Positions 1 to 10,150 are shown, numbered from the stretch's first letter. The stretch is DNA of 64,000 bases from Aureispira sp. CCB-QB1 (GCF_000724545.1 NZ_JHBV01000049.1:1-64000), one strand, 5' to 3'. The notes: generated by a model not told the origin, from the sequence alone. Made by a program: numbers and translations.

Positions 1-384
1 TTTGTATAGATATTGAACACATCTTACAAATATAGTCTTCATTGTCTTTTTTTCTAACTTATCATACAATCTACATCACTACCTTGTAATTACACCAATT
101 AATGGAAGAAAAACAAAAGTATTACCGCTTGCTTTTAGTTTTTTGTATTGCATTTGTGACATAGCAGTGGGTGTAATTTTGTTTTGAATAGATGTAAAAT
201 GTAATTGATAATCAAGAAAAATGCAAAGGTTTATTTTGTTTTTGAACGGTTTTTTTGTGTAAAATAAAAGTTTAAATTTTAGGCAGATTTAAAGTTTTTT
301 TAACGCAAAAAAAGTTTTTTTTGATGGTAATAAATGACTTTTTTAATTTTTTCGATATAAAATTTGGATAACTAAAGCAGCTAA

Positions 385-420
385 AAATAAAAAAGCTCAA
401 CATCATCTAAGATATTGAGC
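385..420 (-). terminator. Terminator after the 462-944 gene
   Basis: The arms 395-404 and 411-420 pair over 10 positions with one non-Watson-Crick pair around a 6-nt loop. On the minus strand the hairpin is followed by a run of T (plus-strand A run 389-394). It lies about 40 bp past the stop of the minus-strand gene. The rest of 1-384 is very AT-rich and I see no gene in it. Confidence 0.75.
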
Positions 421-461
421 CTTTCAACTTTTATTAATATTTCTAAAGAAAGAAAGATTTT

Positions 462-944
462 TTAAACCATATTAGCGTGCCAAGATGTTCCAAGAGCAAC
501 TTCCCATTTGCTTTCTAAGTCGGCTTTGGTCGTCACCAAATTATTAAAGACAATGGTAGAATCATTAATTTTATTGCTTTGATATAGAACAGAAAAATCT
601 TCTCTATCAGCGGATTCTACCGTAGAGTCATCTACTTTATAAGCAAAATTAAGGCGATCGAACATATTGACCTCCATTGCCTGCTCAATCTCTTTGATAA
701 TGGCAACTGACGAATCAATAGAACAACCGCTTGGTGCTTCGTGAGCTTCATCTACTACGAAAATGACAAAGCGATTGTAACGAATGCCCGCCCAAGCTTT
801 AACGGCGGCGCCGTGGCTTTGCCATTGAGCTACAAATTGATGTAGTTTTTTTTCTATTTCCTGCGTTTGAGCATCTGAAAAAGCACGGTTGGATTGATAA
901 ATCCATACTCTAGATGTTGTTGGTAATTCTTGATAGTCAACCAT
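462..944 (-). CDS. Conserved hypothetical protein of Bacteroidota, 160 aa
   Basis: This is a soluble 160-residue protein without signal peptide or membrane segment. It has alternating short strands and helices (for example FVIFVVDEAHEAPSGCSID and the C-terminal KADLESKWEVALGTSW). I recognise it as a small family common in Bacteroidota, often labelled 'ABC transporter ATPase' in databases, but there is no Walker A motif here and that label is not supported. Its start lies 3 bp after the stop of the Fe-S protein gene, so the two are almost certainly one transcription unit, and a terminator follows at 385-420. The function is unknown; a role linked to the Fe-S protein is inference from context only. 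Confidence 0.8.
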   Translation of the reverse strand: MVDYQELPTTSRVWIYQSNRAFSDAQTQEIEKKLHQFVAQWQSHGAAVKAWAGIRYNRFVIFVVDEAHEAPSGCSIDSSVAIIKEIEQAMEVNMFDRLNFAYKVDDSTVESADREDFSVLYQSNKINDSTIVFNNLVTTKADLESKWEVALGTSWHANMV

Positions 945-947
945 TGT

Positions 948-1742
948 TTACAAATTATTAGATTGAACAATCAATTCCGACAAATCAAGTACCATTACAT
1001 CTTGTTTTTCGCGTTCTTTTAAGCCATCTTGCAACATAGTAATACAGAATGGACAATTGGCAGCTACAATATTAGGATTTGTATCTAAAACTTGGTCGGT
1101 ACGAGCAGAATTAATGCGTCGGTCGCCTTTTTCATCTTCTTTAAACATTTGGGCACCACCAGCACCACAACAAAGACCTTTTGATTTGTTGTCAGCCATT
1201 TCTGCTAAGTTGGCATCCAATTCTTTTAAAACATTTCGAGGCGCTTCGTAAACCTCATTGGCGCGGCCTAAATAACAAGAATCGTGATACGTAATGGTTT
1301 TACCTTGGAAGGCACCGCCATCTACTTTTAATTGACCATTGTCTATCAATTGTTGTAGATATTGGGAATGATGCATTACTTGAGCATCGTACATTCCTAT
1401 TTTAGGATATTCATTTTTCAAAATATTAAAACAGTGTGGGCAAGTGGTTACAATTCTACTCACTTCATAAGTGTTTAGAACCATGATATTTTCTTGTGCC
1501 TTCATTTGAAAGGCAAATTCGTTTCCTGCTCGACGTGCTGGATCGCCCGTGCAAGACTCCTCTTTGCCCAAGATCGCGTAGTTAATATTCAACTCATTTA
1601 AAATTTTACAGAATGCCACGGTAATTTTTTGAGCTCTTTGATCAAAACTTCCTGCACAACCTACCCAAAACAAGACTTCTGGTTTCTTTCCTTCTGCATG
1701 CAAATCTGCCATAATTGGCACATTCAATTTCTTATTATCCAT
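948..1742 (-). CDS. (Fe-S)-binding protein with two CCG domains
   Basis: The 264-aa protein carries the cysteine-rich (CCG) domain found twice in the HdrB subunit of heterodisulfide reductase, GlpC, GlcF and LutA. The first set is GCAGSFDQRA near residue 29 and TTCPHCFNILKNEYP near 99. The second is YHDSCYLGR near 153, LCCGAGGAQMF near 190 and ANCPFCITML near 228. Such domains bind a noncubane [4Fe-4S] cluster or similar and pass electrons to or from partner oxidoreductases. In Bacteroidota this protein usually sits beside a larger ferredoxin/CCG protein, which is not visible here. It is the first gene of a two-gene unit with 462-944. The physiological substrate cannot be read from the sequence. 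Confidence 0.85.
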   Translation of the reverse strand: MDNKKLNVPIMADLHAEGKKPEVLFWVGCAGSFDQRAQKITVAFCKILNELNINYAILGKEESCTGDPARRAGNEFAFQMKAQENIMVLNTYEVSRIVTTCPHCFNILKNEYPKIGMYDAQVMHHSQYLQQLIDNGQLKVDGGAFQGKTITYHDSCYLGRANEVYEAPRNVLKELDANLAEMADNKSKGLCCGAGGAQMFKEDEKGDRRINSARTDQVLDTNPNIVAANCPFCITMLQDGLKEREKQDVMVLDLSELIVQSNNL

Positions 1743-1888
1743 GATTGATTTCTTATGTTTTGTGCAAATAAAATAAACTGCACGATTGATTGATTTTGAA
1801 TTTGGAGGTTAAAATAAGAAAAATACTCGATTTTTCACTTTATAAAGACAGACATCTATCCATCTTTAAATTGATTCTAAATAGAAAG

Positions 1889-4057
1889 TTAATCTACGAT
1901 ACCTAGAATTCTAGGAACATCCCAAATGGACATGAAAAAAGGACCATACTTATTTTGAATAATTTGTTCTTCTTCTCGTTTCCAAAAATGTAGATTACTA
2001 ACAGGGTATAAATAACCAAAGTCATAAGCGGTACTCCCTCCATGGTCTATTGGGCGAGCAATATATTCTAGTGGATAACGGTAATGTTGCTCTTGTTTAT
2101 TGACCAAGGCTTGTGCCTCAAGCCGAATTGTTTGGGCTTGTTCTATATAATCTTGGAGATTAGGAAGGCTCTCTTTATCTAACATTTCTTGGCGTTTACC
2201 CAATAGAAAGGACAAGGTATGAGCTTTGTGTTTTGCTCTAAGACTAGTAATACTTAGTCCATATGTCAATTCTTGTAGCAACTTATTTTGTGCAGGACTT
2301 AATAAGTATTTATTAGAACTTAGGTCTGTGATAATCGCATCACTAAGTGTTGCAAATTCTAATAGTGGATCAATAGCTTTTTTGTGAAGAATGCGAATAT
2401 CATCCTTATTAGCTTTTTTTCGCATCCATCGATAACTTTTTTCGGGGCGTGGATGCAACTCTAATGCTAGGAAATCGGGTAGCTCGTCCGTGACGGTTTG
2501 CGCTACCATGTAGCGAATTAGTTCTTGCTCTTTAATATAGTTTGTTTGTAGTCTATTTAGTGTGTTTAAATGATCTACAATAGCTTGATTTTGAAAAATA
2601 TCCGCTAAAAACTGAGTGGGTCTAGGTTGAATAACTCTTTCATTAAAAGTATGTTCCCAAGACCATCTGGCTATACTCCAATCAATCAACCAATAGCCCC
2701 ATTCCCAGCCAGAACTAAAGGTTAGATGTCCCTCAACATTTAGGGAATCCATCAACAAAATATCTGCTAATCTTGTTTCTAAATAAGGTGTGAGTAGCAT
2801 TGGCACTGAATTGTCAAAAGTAATCCAATATGCAGATTCGGGGTAATACCAAGTTTCACGGACTTTTTGTTCTTCTTGAAGCAAGTCTAGTAAGTGTAGC
2901 AAATTTTCATTTTCATATACAGGAGCTTTTTTGTCAACCAAGCCATAAAACATGACCGTATGAATGAAAGTAGCCCTATTGGCATCAAGTGCTTGTTGCG
3001 TTGGGGTAAGGCTATCTGTAGATGTAGCTTTACTAAGCATCTTATCCTGTTTGACAACATGCTGGCGACCAGCTAAATGTGCGTGGTGTTTGTTTTTGAT
3101 AAGATCGGTTACATACAACTGTAGTTCTTGCACTTTGGAAGCGTTACCTTGGGTGAATTCTGTGGTAGAGGCTTCCATGGCAATCACATCCCACGGACAA
3201 ATAAATAATATTTCCAGATTTTTAGCAATTTGTTGTTTGGCACTTTGGAAAGAAGCTGGAAAGTTCTTGTATAGCATAAAAGCTTTTTGCTGTGTCATGT
3301 GCAAACTTAAATCTAGACCAACTAAAATTCCTCTAGAATGCGCATAGTCCACAGCAGGTTTGATATACTGCACCCAATGTTCTAAATCTTCTTGTTCTAG
3401 TAAATTAAATTCAAAATAGTTTTGTTGGTTGCGTACCAACCAATCAATATATTCTTTAATCTGTTGAATACCATTTGGACAGCTTGGGTTTAGTAAGGGT
3501 TCGGTAAGTTCTAAAGGGTGCATGGTATGTAAGTGAAAACCTTTTTTTCCAAAACGAGGGGTAGCCGTCCAAGAAAAGTTTTCTGTCAAAGGCCAAAACT
3601 TTAAGTCGGGAATAATCGTTTCTTTAGTATGGTAAAACGAAAACCATAATTGTTCTTGCAGCAAACCATATAGTCCAAAACTAACACCTAAAAAACTTGG
3701 TGTGCTCAATTCTAAGTGAATTTGTTGTTGAACACGTTTAGAAGTCCAAGTATATTCATGAACAGGGTAGTCAATCATGGGATACGCTAACCTTTTGTTG
3801 GCATAAGTAGAATAAGAAGCAACATTGTTGGTATCAATATCGGGCAAGAATAAAAGAATTTCTTGAGAGCGATCGTTGATTTTAACTTCACATTGGCATG
3901 CTTTTTTTAATAAAATGACACAATCGTCTACTGATTTTTGAACCAGTCTATTCTCTAAAAGAGAACGACTAGCTAAAATAGAAATGCCATTAATTCCATA
4001 TGTAATGGGCATTCCTAAAAAAGAAATTATAAAAATTAAAAATAATTGTTTTTTCAT
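1889..4057 (-). CDS. Secreted glycosidase-like protein (unassigned family)
   Basis: I placed the start at the ATG at 4057 (MKKQLFLIFIISFLGMP, a clear signal peptide) rather than the TTG seven codons upstream, giving 722 aa. The layout resembles glycosidases of the GH20/GH67 type. Residues about 20-140 look like the small alpha/beta N-terminal domain that precedes the barrel. Then comes TATPRFGKKGFHLHTMHP, a typical entry into a TIM barrel, followed by segments such as HSRGILVGLDLSLHM and an FICPWDVIAMEAS strand end that could hold catalytic acids. The C-terminal 200 residues are helical and charged. I cannot assign catalytic residues or substrate. The gene stands alone between the Fe-S unit and a divergent SPOR gene. 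A non-catalytic polysaccharide-binding role is possible. Confidence 0.5.
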   Translation of the reverse strand: MKKQLFLIFIISFLGMPITYGINGISILASRSLLENRLVQKSVDDCVILLKKACQCEVKINDRSQEILLFLPDIDTNNVASYSTYANKRLAYPMIDYPVHEYTWTSKRVQQQIHLELSTPSFLGVSFGLYGLLQEQLWFSFYHTKETIIPDLKFWPLTENFSWTATPRFGKKGFHLHTMHPLELTEPLLNPSCPNGIQQIKEYIDWLVRNQQNYFEFNLLEQEDLEHWVQYIKPAVDYAHSRGILVGLDLSLHMTQQKAFMLYKNFPASFQSAKQQIAKNLEILFICPWDVIAMEASTTEFTQGNASKVQELQLYVTDLIKNKHHAHLAGRQHVVKQDKMLSKATSTDSLTPTQQALDANRATFIHTVMFYGLVDKKAPVYENENLLHLLDLLQEEQKVRETWYYPESAYWITFDNSVPMLLTPYLETRLADILLMDSLNVEGHLTFSSGWEWGYWLIDWSIARWSWEHTFNERVIQPRPTQFLADIFQNQAIVDHLNTLNRLQTNYIKEQELIRYMVAQTVTDELPDFLALELHPRPEKSYRWMRKKANKDDIRILHKKAIDPLLEFATLSDAIITDLSSNKYLLSPAQNKLLQELTYGLSITSLRAKHKAHTLSFLLGKRQEMLDKESLPNLQDYIEQAQTIRLEAQALVNKQEQHYRYPLEYIARPIDHGGSTAYDFGYLYPVSNLHFWKREEEQIIQNKYGPFFMSIWDVPRILGIVD

Positions 4058-4525
4058 AAAAAAATCCCTTTGGATCAATACTCAAAAATCATTTGTCGAG
4101 GATTTACTAGAGTGTGACCCTTGTTTTTTATCTATTTGAGGTAAATTAACCCTTGATTTGCATGACTTAAAGAGAACAAAAATAGAAAACTTAAAAGGAA
4201 TGCAAGCATGGATGGCTTTTTGTTTGCAAAAAACATAGTCTAGTAAGATTTTATTTATTGGGTAGAGCCCTGTTTTTTGCTTGTTATTTCTGCCTTAACT
4301 GTAAGGTATGATGATAATGTCTAGTGAATTGAAAAAAAAAAATCAATTTTTTAAATACTCCAATCAAATATGTATCTTACCAAGCTAAAAACTCCAAACA
4401 TGTTGTTAGTAATCCACTGAGTTTGCGTTGGTCGTAAAACTATTACTATGTTTTATGCGTAATCAATGGAGTATTAATTTATATTATATAACCTTATCTC
4501 CTGTGTGGAGGCTGAAATTATAACA
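4058..4525. other. Intergenic region between divergent genes, with a degenerate repeat
   Basis: About 470 bp separate the divergent starts at 4057 and 4526, so promoters for both genes should lie here, but I found no good TAnnTTTG box. The 17 bp at 4460-4476 match 41187-41203 at 16 of 17 positions, the end of the intergenic repeat described at 41008-41200. The remainder is AT-rich and I see no gene. Confidence 0.5.
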
Positions 4526-6088
4526 ATGAACATGAGAAAAAAACTTCAAAATTTATTTGTTTTACCTTTCTTTTTATTGTGCTTCTTGTCTGCGCAAGCG
4601 CAAGATTATGTCTACGAAATTCAATTGGCTATTTATGCAACGCCTGAGTACAAGAAATTTAAGCCTTTGCATTCTATAGGATATGTTTATTCTGTGGAAA
4701 TGGACAACAGTTTGTATAGAATTATGATGGGGACGTACACTAGCAAAAGCACAGCAAAAGATAAACTAAGGTTGATTCAAAGAAAAGGATTTAAAGATGC
4801 CTTCTTGGTTAAAAAAGAACTAAAAGAGACAGATGCAGTTTATATTGTTCAGTTGGCAACCTATGACCAACAAGCAGATATCTATTGGCCAGACTGGCAG
4901 CGTCTTTCTCCTCAATTAGTAGCACAGTTAAGTGATAATAAAGTGCGTGTGGCTATCGGACCGTATTATACTAGAGCAGAAGCCGAAGAAGTGCAAGCGA
5001 GAGTCCAAAGACGTGGTCCTAAGGATATTTTTATTAAAAAAGTAAGCGAAAAAGTATTGCACAAAGTAGAAAAATTTGACTTGGAACGCTCTGCCAGTTA
5101 CGGACAGAATTCGGGAGGTGTGCGTCTTTCTGTAAAAGCTTTGCAGGAGTTGTTAATCAAAGAAAAATTATATGATGTTGCCTCTAATGGGGTGTTAACA
5201 CCAACTACAAAATCTGCCATGATTCGATATAAAAAGACCAACAAGCATTATTTGTTGCACCGCAAAATGGCAGAAGAAATGGATTTGAACAATGCTATAG
5301 AGGAATATACATTGCAATATTATATTAATATGATTCCTGAAGATGCAGTTACTGCTGCTGCTGGGTTGGAGCAATTCAAAAATCCAATTTCTAAAGTTTT
5401 TCTAGCCTATATTTATTTGAATGAAGATGTGAGGATTGCTAATAAAACGGCTAAAGTAAATGAATTAATGAACAACTCATTAGAAAGAGTTTTTAAAGGA
5501 TATAGAGGCGAAACACGTTATGATTTTAGCATGAGATACTCTTACGAAGAAATCGGGCAGCTGATTCAACACATGAAGGCGATGTATGAGGTGTTAAAAG
5601 AACGCCCTGATGTCCCTTGTTGGATGTTTGAGCGTCATCCCAAATTAATGAAAGAAGCTTTTCAGCCTTATTGGCAAAATAGGAGAGATGATTATACCGT
5701 TTCGAGCGATTGTGGTAGTTTTATGGATCTTGAAGAATTACGTATTTTGTCTTTAGTTTCTGAAGAATTTTCAGAGAATAAAGGTACTTTAAAAGAGCTA
5801 CATTCTATCAACCAACTGTATGTTTTGCCACAGCCAATCCCACACCAAGAAATTGAAGAATTGGAAAAATGGAACGGAAGATTGTGGAAAAATCTAAAAA
5901 CATTAGAAACGGGCAGTCCATTGCAACAAAATATGTATAGTTTATTGCGTTTTTCTTACTACGATGCCCTTCAAAGCTTAGAAACACACTTTATGTTTAA
6001 AGGAATGCCTGGTATCGAAGCGCGTTCATTGGGGCTAAAAATATTAAAGGAAACAGTAGGAGGAAACTTAGCAGCTTATTTGAAATAA
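4526..6088 (+). CDS. Secreted protein with two SPOR domains and a peptidoglycan-binding-like domain
   Basis: I chose the ATG at 4526 (MNMRKKLQNLFVLPFFLLCF) because the signal peptide begins there; a GTG seven codons upstream is less likely. Two SPOR-like repeats follow: YEIQLAIYATPEYKK... with RIMMGTYTSKSTAKDKL at about 28-98, and YIVQLATYDQQAD... with VRVAIGPYYTRAEAEEV at about 105-175. SPOR domains bind glycan strands lacking stem peptides, so periplasmic peptidoglycan contact is expected. Residues about 195-240 (LSVKALQELLIKEKLYDVAS then TPTTKSAMIRYKK) fit a PG_binding_1 helical domain. The C-terminal 280 residues are helical and not recognised. The gene is monocistronic, with a hairpin at 6118-6157. 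The exact role in the envelope is unknown. Confidence 0.75.
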   Translation: MNMRKKLQNLFVLPFFLLCFLSAQAQDYVYEIQLAIYATPEYKKFKPLHSIGYVYSVEMDNSLYRIMMGTYTSKSTAKDKLRLIQRKGFKDAFLVKKELKETDAVYIVQLATYDQQADIYWPDWQRLSPQLVAQLSDNKVRVAIGPYYTRAEAEEVQARVQRRGPKDIFIKKVSEKVLHKVEKFDLERSASYGQNSGGVRLSVKALQELLIKEKLYDVASNGVLTPTTKSAMIRYKKTNKHYLLHRKMAEEMDLNNAIEEYTLQYYINMIPEDAVTAAAGLEQFKNPISKVFLAYIYLNEDVRIANKTAKVNELMNNSLERVFKGYRGETRYDFSMRYSYEEIGQLIQHMKAMYEVLKERPDVPCWMFERHPKLMKEAFQPYWQNRRDDYTVSSDCGSFMDLEELRILSLVSEEFSENKGTLKELHSINQLYVLPQPIPHQEIEELEKWNGRLWKNLKTLETGSPLQQNMYSLLRFSYYDALQSLETHFMFKGMPGIEARSLGLKILKETVGGNLAAYLK

Positions 6089-6117
6089 GCATTCCTTTCA
6101 TAAAAAATTACAATTTG

Positions 6118-6157
6118 AATTTGGTAATAGACGCTGTAGTCTGTTACCAAATTTTTA
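6118..6157. terminator. Bidirectional terminator between convergent genes
   Basis: Ten-base arms at 6118-6127 and 6144-6153 are perfectly complementary and are followed on the plus strand by a T run. The structure separates the SPOR gene (stop 6088, plus) from the SGNH gene (stop 6155, minus) and overlaps the stop of the latter. Confidence 0.8.
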
Positions 6158-6853
6158 TTTTAAGCAGTCAATTACTTTTTCCACTATCGCATCTACCCAA
6201 AGTTGGTACATCTTGCCACTAGGATGTAATCCATCTTTGGCAATTAATTCTTTCTCTTTTGTTGCTGTTCTAGAAATTGGTGTAATATCAAACCAAGGTA
6301 GTTGATACATAGTGGCAATTTTTTGATAGACAGCATTCCATTCATCAATAGCTTTTCCGATTTGTTTGGCTCTAGGCAACCCATAAGGAGTTGCTCCGTA
6401 GTCTGGGATACTCAACACAAAAACGCCATTTCGTCCTGTTTTGCACTGTGAAATAGCTTGATCAAAAAGAATTTTTAAATCTTGCTCATACTTTTGAATA
6501 GACGTATTTTGAAATTGATTGTTAACCCCAATAAGAATAGACACCAAATCGTATTGTTGAGACGAGGATAATTGTTCTTGCATTGCATTTAGCAAATGAT
6601 CCGTTCGCCAACCTGTTTGTGCTATAATATCAGGAGTTTGAAAGGTGTAACCTTTAGTTTGTAGCGCCTCAGTTAATAAAATAGGCCAACGTTGATTTGA
6701 GGTAATAGACTCACCAATAGTATAAGAGTCTCCTAGTGCTAGATAACTTAATGCTGCTGGTTTATCTTGTGTTCTTTGAAGGGAAGAAGGAGGTATGGTG
6801 CAGCTATTAATTGTAATTACAATAAAACAAAATAAAAGTAGTTGGTGCTTCAT
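6155..6853 (-). CDS. SGNH/GDSL-type hydrolase lipoprotein
   Basis: The 232-aa protein starts with a lipoprotein signal (MKHQLLLFCFIVITINSC, lipobox cysteine at 18). The SGNH blocks are in order: LALGDSYTIGE (block I, nucleophile Ser at about 43), GWR as the block II glycine, GVNNQF (block III Asn), and KDGLHPSGKMYQLW (block V Asp and His of the triad). This is the fold of esterases, lipases and acetylxylan esterases; the substrate cannot be predicted. Length is normal for the family. As a lipoprotein it probably sits in the outer membrane or periplasm. It is a single gene, transcribed toward the SPOR gene. Confidence 0.9.
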   Translation of the reverse strand: MKHQLLLFCFIVITINSCTIPPSSLQRTQDKPAALSYLALGDSYTIGESITSNQRWPILLTEALQTKGYTFQTPDIIAQTGWRTDHLLNAMQEQLSSSQQYDLVSILIGVNNQFQNTSIQKYEQDLKILFDQAISQCKTGRNGVFVLSIPDYGATPYGLPRAKQIGKAIDEWNAVYQKIATMYQLPWFDITPISRTATKEKELIAKDGLHPSGKMYQLWVDAIVEKVIDCLK

Positions 6854-7030
6854 CTTTTTAGTACTTGTTATGATTTCTAGTAATTAGCCATACTGTTACT
6901 AGGAGGTTTCAACGAACTATCGAATTTTAGTAACAACGTTATGATTACATGGAATAACAAAGTACATGAAAGTATTGATTGAAAAAAATTATGCGAATCC
7001 ATTATCAAAATATAGCTTGGTATAAGATAA

Positions 7031-7063
7031 AGAAAAACGCTTGGGTACCCATCCCAAGCGTTT
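7031..7063 (-). terminator. Terminator of the TonB receptor gene
   Basis: Eleven-base arms 7035-7045 and 7053-7063 pair perfectly around a 7-nt loop; on the minus strand the stem runs into a short T tract. It sits 85 bp after the stop of the receptor at 7149. Confidence 0.85.
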
Positions 7064-7148
7064 AAGATCTTCTAAGATCAATGTATATAATTACAATGGT
7101 AATTGCTAAATTCAGAACGTGCAAAGCATTCTACTTTGAGAAAACAGC

Positions 7149-10043
7149 TTATTGTTTTTCAAAATTGTACTTAATTCCTAAAGAAATATTCATACCAGGT
7201 TCGTAGTAAGAAACATCGTATGATTTTCCTTTGAATTCAATGCTTTCACGATAAGGACTCATCAAGATATTATTAACAGCCAACTTGATAGAAAATCCTT
7301 TGACAATTGTTTTGCTAATGTTAAAGTTCAATGATGGACGAGGTTGTACATAAGTATTTGGTGTTCCTCCAATTGAAATAAATGAAATTTTAGGTCCAGA
7401 GACATTAAATACAACGTTAGCCGATAAACCTAAAGAATCGTTTTTGTAAGACAACAAAGCATTTAAAGAGTAAGGAGATTGACCGTACATCTCACGAGTA
7501 TTACCAGCGTTAGGATTCTCTGCGCGAATAGCTTTTAACTCTTGTTCATCAATGGTTGTTTGAGAATAAATGTAGGAAAAGTTAGTCCCAATTTGTAAAT
7601 CTTCTAATGCAGGAGTAATAAAACCTAAGTTTTTGCGAACTTCCAACTCAACACCTGCCAAAAATGCATTGTCAACATTTCTGTACGTCAACTCTGGATT
7701 TAATGCTTTAGGGTTGAAAGTACGTTCAATTGGATTCGTAAAGTTTTTGTAGAAGGCACTAACAGAAATCAATTCTTTATTAGTAGGGTAGAATTCCCAA
7801 CGCAAATCAACATTGTCTGTAATCGTACGCTCTAGGTTTGGGTTTCCAACAAACGCATATCCACCTTCAACATCAAAAGAAGTAAATGGAGCTAGCTCTC
7901 TAAATGATGGACGAGCCAAGGTGCGAGAGTAAGCAGCACGTATTTTCATTTTTTTAGAAGGCTCATAGTTCAAACTAAGGGCTGGTAAGATATCTAAATT
8001 GTTCAAAATATTTTGTTTCCCATCTAGATCAGGATAAGCAGTCAGCACTTTATAGCTGTATGTTTTCAAGCGAACAGAAGTATATTCGATACGAGCACCT
8101 GTAATCAAGTTCAAGCCACTAATCAAAGGCAGTTCAACCATTGCGTATCCAGCATAAAGACTTTGGCTCGCATCATAAATATTGGCAGAATCCAAGGCAT
8201 TTTCAATATAAACACCATTACCATTATTCAAATAACCTCCATTTTCTGTTGTTGCGATTAAGTTAGAAGGAGCAAAGTATGTGTTTAAATCTCCGTTGTA
8301 GTTGATTTGTTGATTTTCAAAGCTATATCTATTTTCTTTGAATGTTCTATCTTTGGCAGCGTGTGCAAAGCCCGCTTTAATTTTAATTTTTTCTTTGACA
8401 TCATTAGACCAGTGAATCAAAGGCATTGTAAAGTCAATTTTGTTGGACCAGTTGCCTTGTGCCATATCTCGGTAGAAACGAGAAGGAGTACGGTCACTAG
8501 AAGGTTTGATTCTATAAATATCGTATTCTTCGTCATAACGGTTGGTAAAGTAACGCAAGTCTGGATCTTTTTGAGTCGAACGAGCATAAGAGCTTTTCCA
8601 GTTGACTTCGATATTATTAAACTTCAAGAAAGTGTGTTTCCCACCTAATTGGAAGGTTGTTAGACCACGTTGTAAAAATCTAGAAGATTGAGTTTGAAAG
8701 ATTTCATCTCTATCATCGTCTTTAATTCCTTCTAAGTATCTTGCTGTCGTAGTAGCACTTTGGTTGTGCATCACCATAAAATTAAAGGTATGCGATGCTT
8801 TAATTTTATAAGCAATATTAACCATTCCTCCCCATAGAACATCGTCTACACCTTTTGTGTCACTCAATGCCAAGTTAGAAGTTAATGTATTGACATTATC
8901 ATACATGCCTGTCAACTGGTAAATACCATAAGTACCATTTTCGTAGAAGCTGTAGTTGCGATTGTAAGACAAGGCTCCAATGATTCCTAATTCGCTTTGG
9001 TTATCAAATTTAAAACGATTACCAATACCAAAAGAAAAGCTATGATTAAAAGGAACAGATTGGCGAACTTGTTGCCATGTATTTTTAAAAGAACCTGTCA
9101 TATCCACTAGTTTTTGAGCGTCATTAGGATCAAAATTAGCAGAATTGTTATTTTGTAGAGCAGGAATTTCAGTTGAGTTAGCAACGATAGAAGGCAAGGC
9201 GCGAGAACCATCGTCAAAGCCCAACCAGTCAGTAGAACCTCTTTGTTGAGTCAAGAAGTTTTTGTTAAAAGTAGTTTGTGTATTGTAAGACATAGAAGCA
9301 CTGGCATCTACGGTAAAACTACTAGGAAAGTTTTTAGTAACAACATCAATGTATCCACCAGTAAAGTCACCCGGAAGATTAGGTGTAAATGTTTTGTAAA
9401 CTAAGATGTTGTCTAATAAATTGGTAGGAAACAAGTCCATTTGGACGGTATTTTTGTTTGGATCTAGACCAGGAATGTCTGCTCCATTTAGAGTTGTTTT
9501 GCTGTAGCGATCTCCAAGACCACGAACATAAACGTATTTGCCACCTTCTACAGTAACACCAGATATACGTTTAACAGCAGCAGCAGCGTCATTGTCACCG
9601 CTTTTAGAAATTTCTTTGGCAGAGACACCATCCAAGACAGATGTCGATTCTTTTTTCATAGAAAGAACAGCTGTTTCAGTATTGGTAATACGTTCTGCAG
9701 ATATGGTTGCACCTAATTCTAGTACAACAGGATCTTCTCCCATTTTTACATCGACAACAGTATTTTCACCTGCTTTTACTTCGATGTTTTCAACTAATTT
9801 GTCTTTTAAGCCAAGGTAGCTAAACTTAATAGAGTAAGTACCTGCTTTTAGATTTTCAAATTTGTATTTACCGTCCATGTCTGTGCTAACACCTTGACCA
9901 GTGCCTTCAATGACAACATTACCAAACATGATTGGCTCTTTCGTTTCTCCATCAATAGCCGTTCCTGAAATAGAACCAGTTTGAGCGATAGAGAATAAGG
10001 GTAGGATTACAAATAAAAATGCAATAGTTGCAATTGTTTTCAT
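7149..10043 (-). CDS. TonB-dependent outer-membrane receptor
   Basis: The 964-aa protein has a signal peptide (cleavage after SIAQ), a carboxypeptidase-regulatory beta-sandwich at about 22-100 (SGTAIDGETKEPIMFGNVVI, TDMDGKYKFENLKAGTY), a plug domain at about 125-245 (VKRISGVTVEGGKYVYVRGL, GDFTGGYIDVVTK) and a long beta-barrel ending in an aromatic strand (MNISLGIKYNFEKQ). There is no SusD partner. The gene upstream on the same strand encodes a beta-helix lipoprotein, 152 bp away with a terminator hairpin between. Such receptors take up substrates that are too large or scarce for porins, powered by TonB. The substrate is unknown. A possible link to phosphate starvation is raised by repeats upstream of the lipoprotein gene. 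Confidence 0.9.
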   Translation of the reverse strand: MKTIATIAFLFVILPLFSIAQTGSISGTAIDGETKEPIMFGNVVIEGTGQGVSTDMDGKYKFENLKAGTYSIKFSYLGLKDKLVENIEVKAGENTVVDVKMGEDPVVLELGATISAERITNTETAVLSMKKESTSVLDGVSAKEISKSGDNDAAAAVKRISGVTVEGGKYVYVRGLGDRYSKTTLNGADIPGLDPNKNTVQMDLFPTNLLDNILVYKTFTPNLPGDFTGGYIDVVTKNFPSSFTVDASASMSYNTQTTFNKNFLTQQRGSTDWLGFDDGSRALPSIVANSTEIPALQNNNSANFDPNDAQKLVDMTGSFKNTWQQVRQSVPFNHSFSFGIGNRFKFDNQSELGIIGALSYNRNYSFYENGTYGIYQLTGMYDNVNTLTSNLALSDTKGVDDVLWGGMVNIAYKIKASHTFNFMVMHNQSATTTARYLEGIKDDDRDEIFQTQSSRFLQRGLTTFQLGGKHTFLKFNNIEVNWKSSYARSTQKDPDLRYFTNRYDEEYDIYRIKPSSDRTPSRFYRDMAQGNWSNKIDFTMPLIHWSNDVKEKIKIKAGFAHAAKDRTFKENRYSFENQQINYNGDLNTYFAPSNLIATTENGGYLNNGNGVYIENALDSANIYDASQSLYAGYAMVELPLISGLNLITGARIEYTSVRLKTYSYKVLTAYPDLDGKQNILNNLDILPALSLNYEPSKKMKIRAAYSRTLARPSFRELAPFTSFDVEGGYAFVGNPNLERTITDNVDLRWEFYPTNKELISVSAFYKNFTNPIERTFNPKALNPELTYRNVDNAFLAGVELEVRKNLGFITPALEDLQIGTNFSYIYSQTTIDEQELKAIRAENPNAGNTREMYGQSPYSLNALLSYKNDSLGLSANVVFNVSGPKISFISIGGTPNTYVQPRPSLNFNISKTIVKGFSIKLAVNNILMSPYRESIEFKGKSYDVSYYEPGMNISLGIKYNFEKQ

Positions 10044-10150
10044 GACTCCGTTGTTAATTATATACGATTGTTAGAATGAAATTTTTATGAGAATTTTTGA
10101 ACAAGCTGTTGGGTGACAGTGGGTATGTTCAAACAATTTTTAGGTATAAG

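Noticed and set aside
462-944. 'ABC transporter ATPase' label for the small conserved protein
   Set aside because: No Walker A, Walker B or ABC signature is present.
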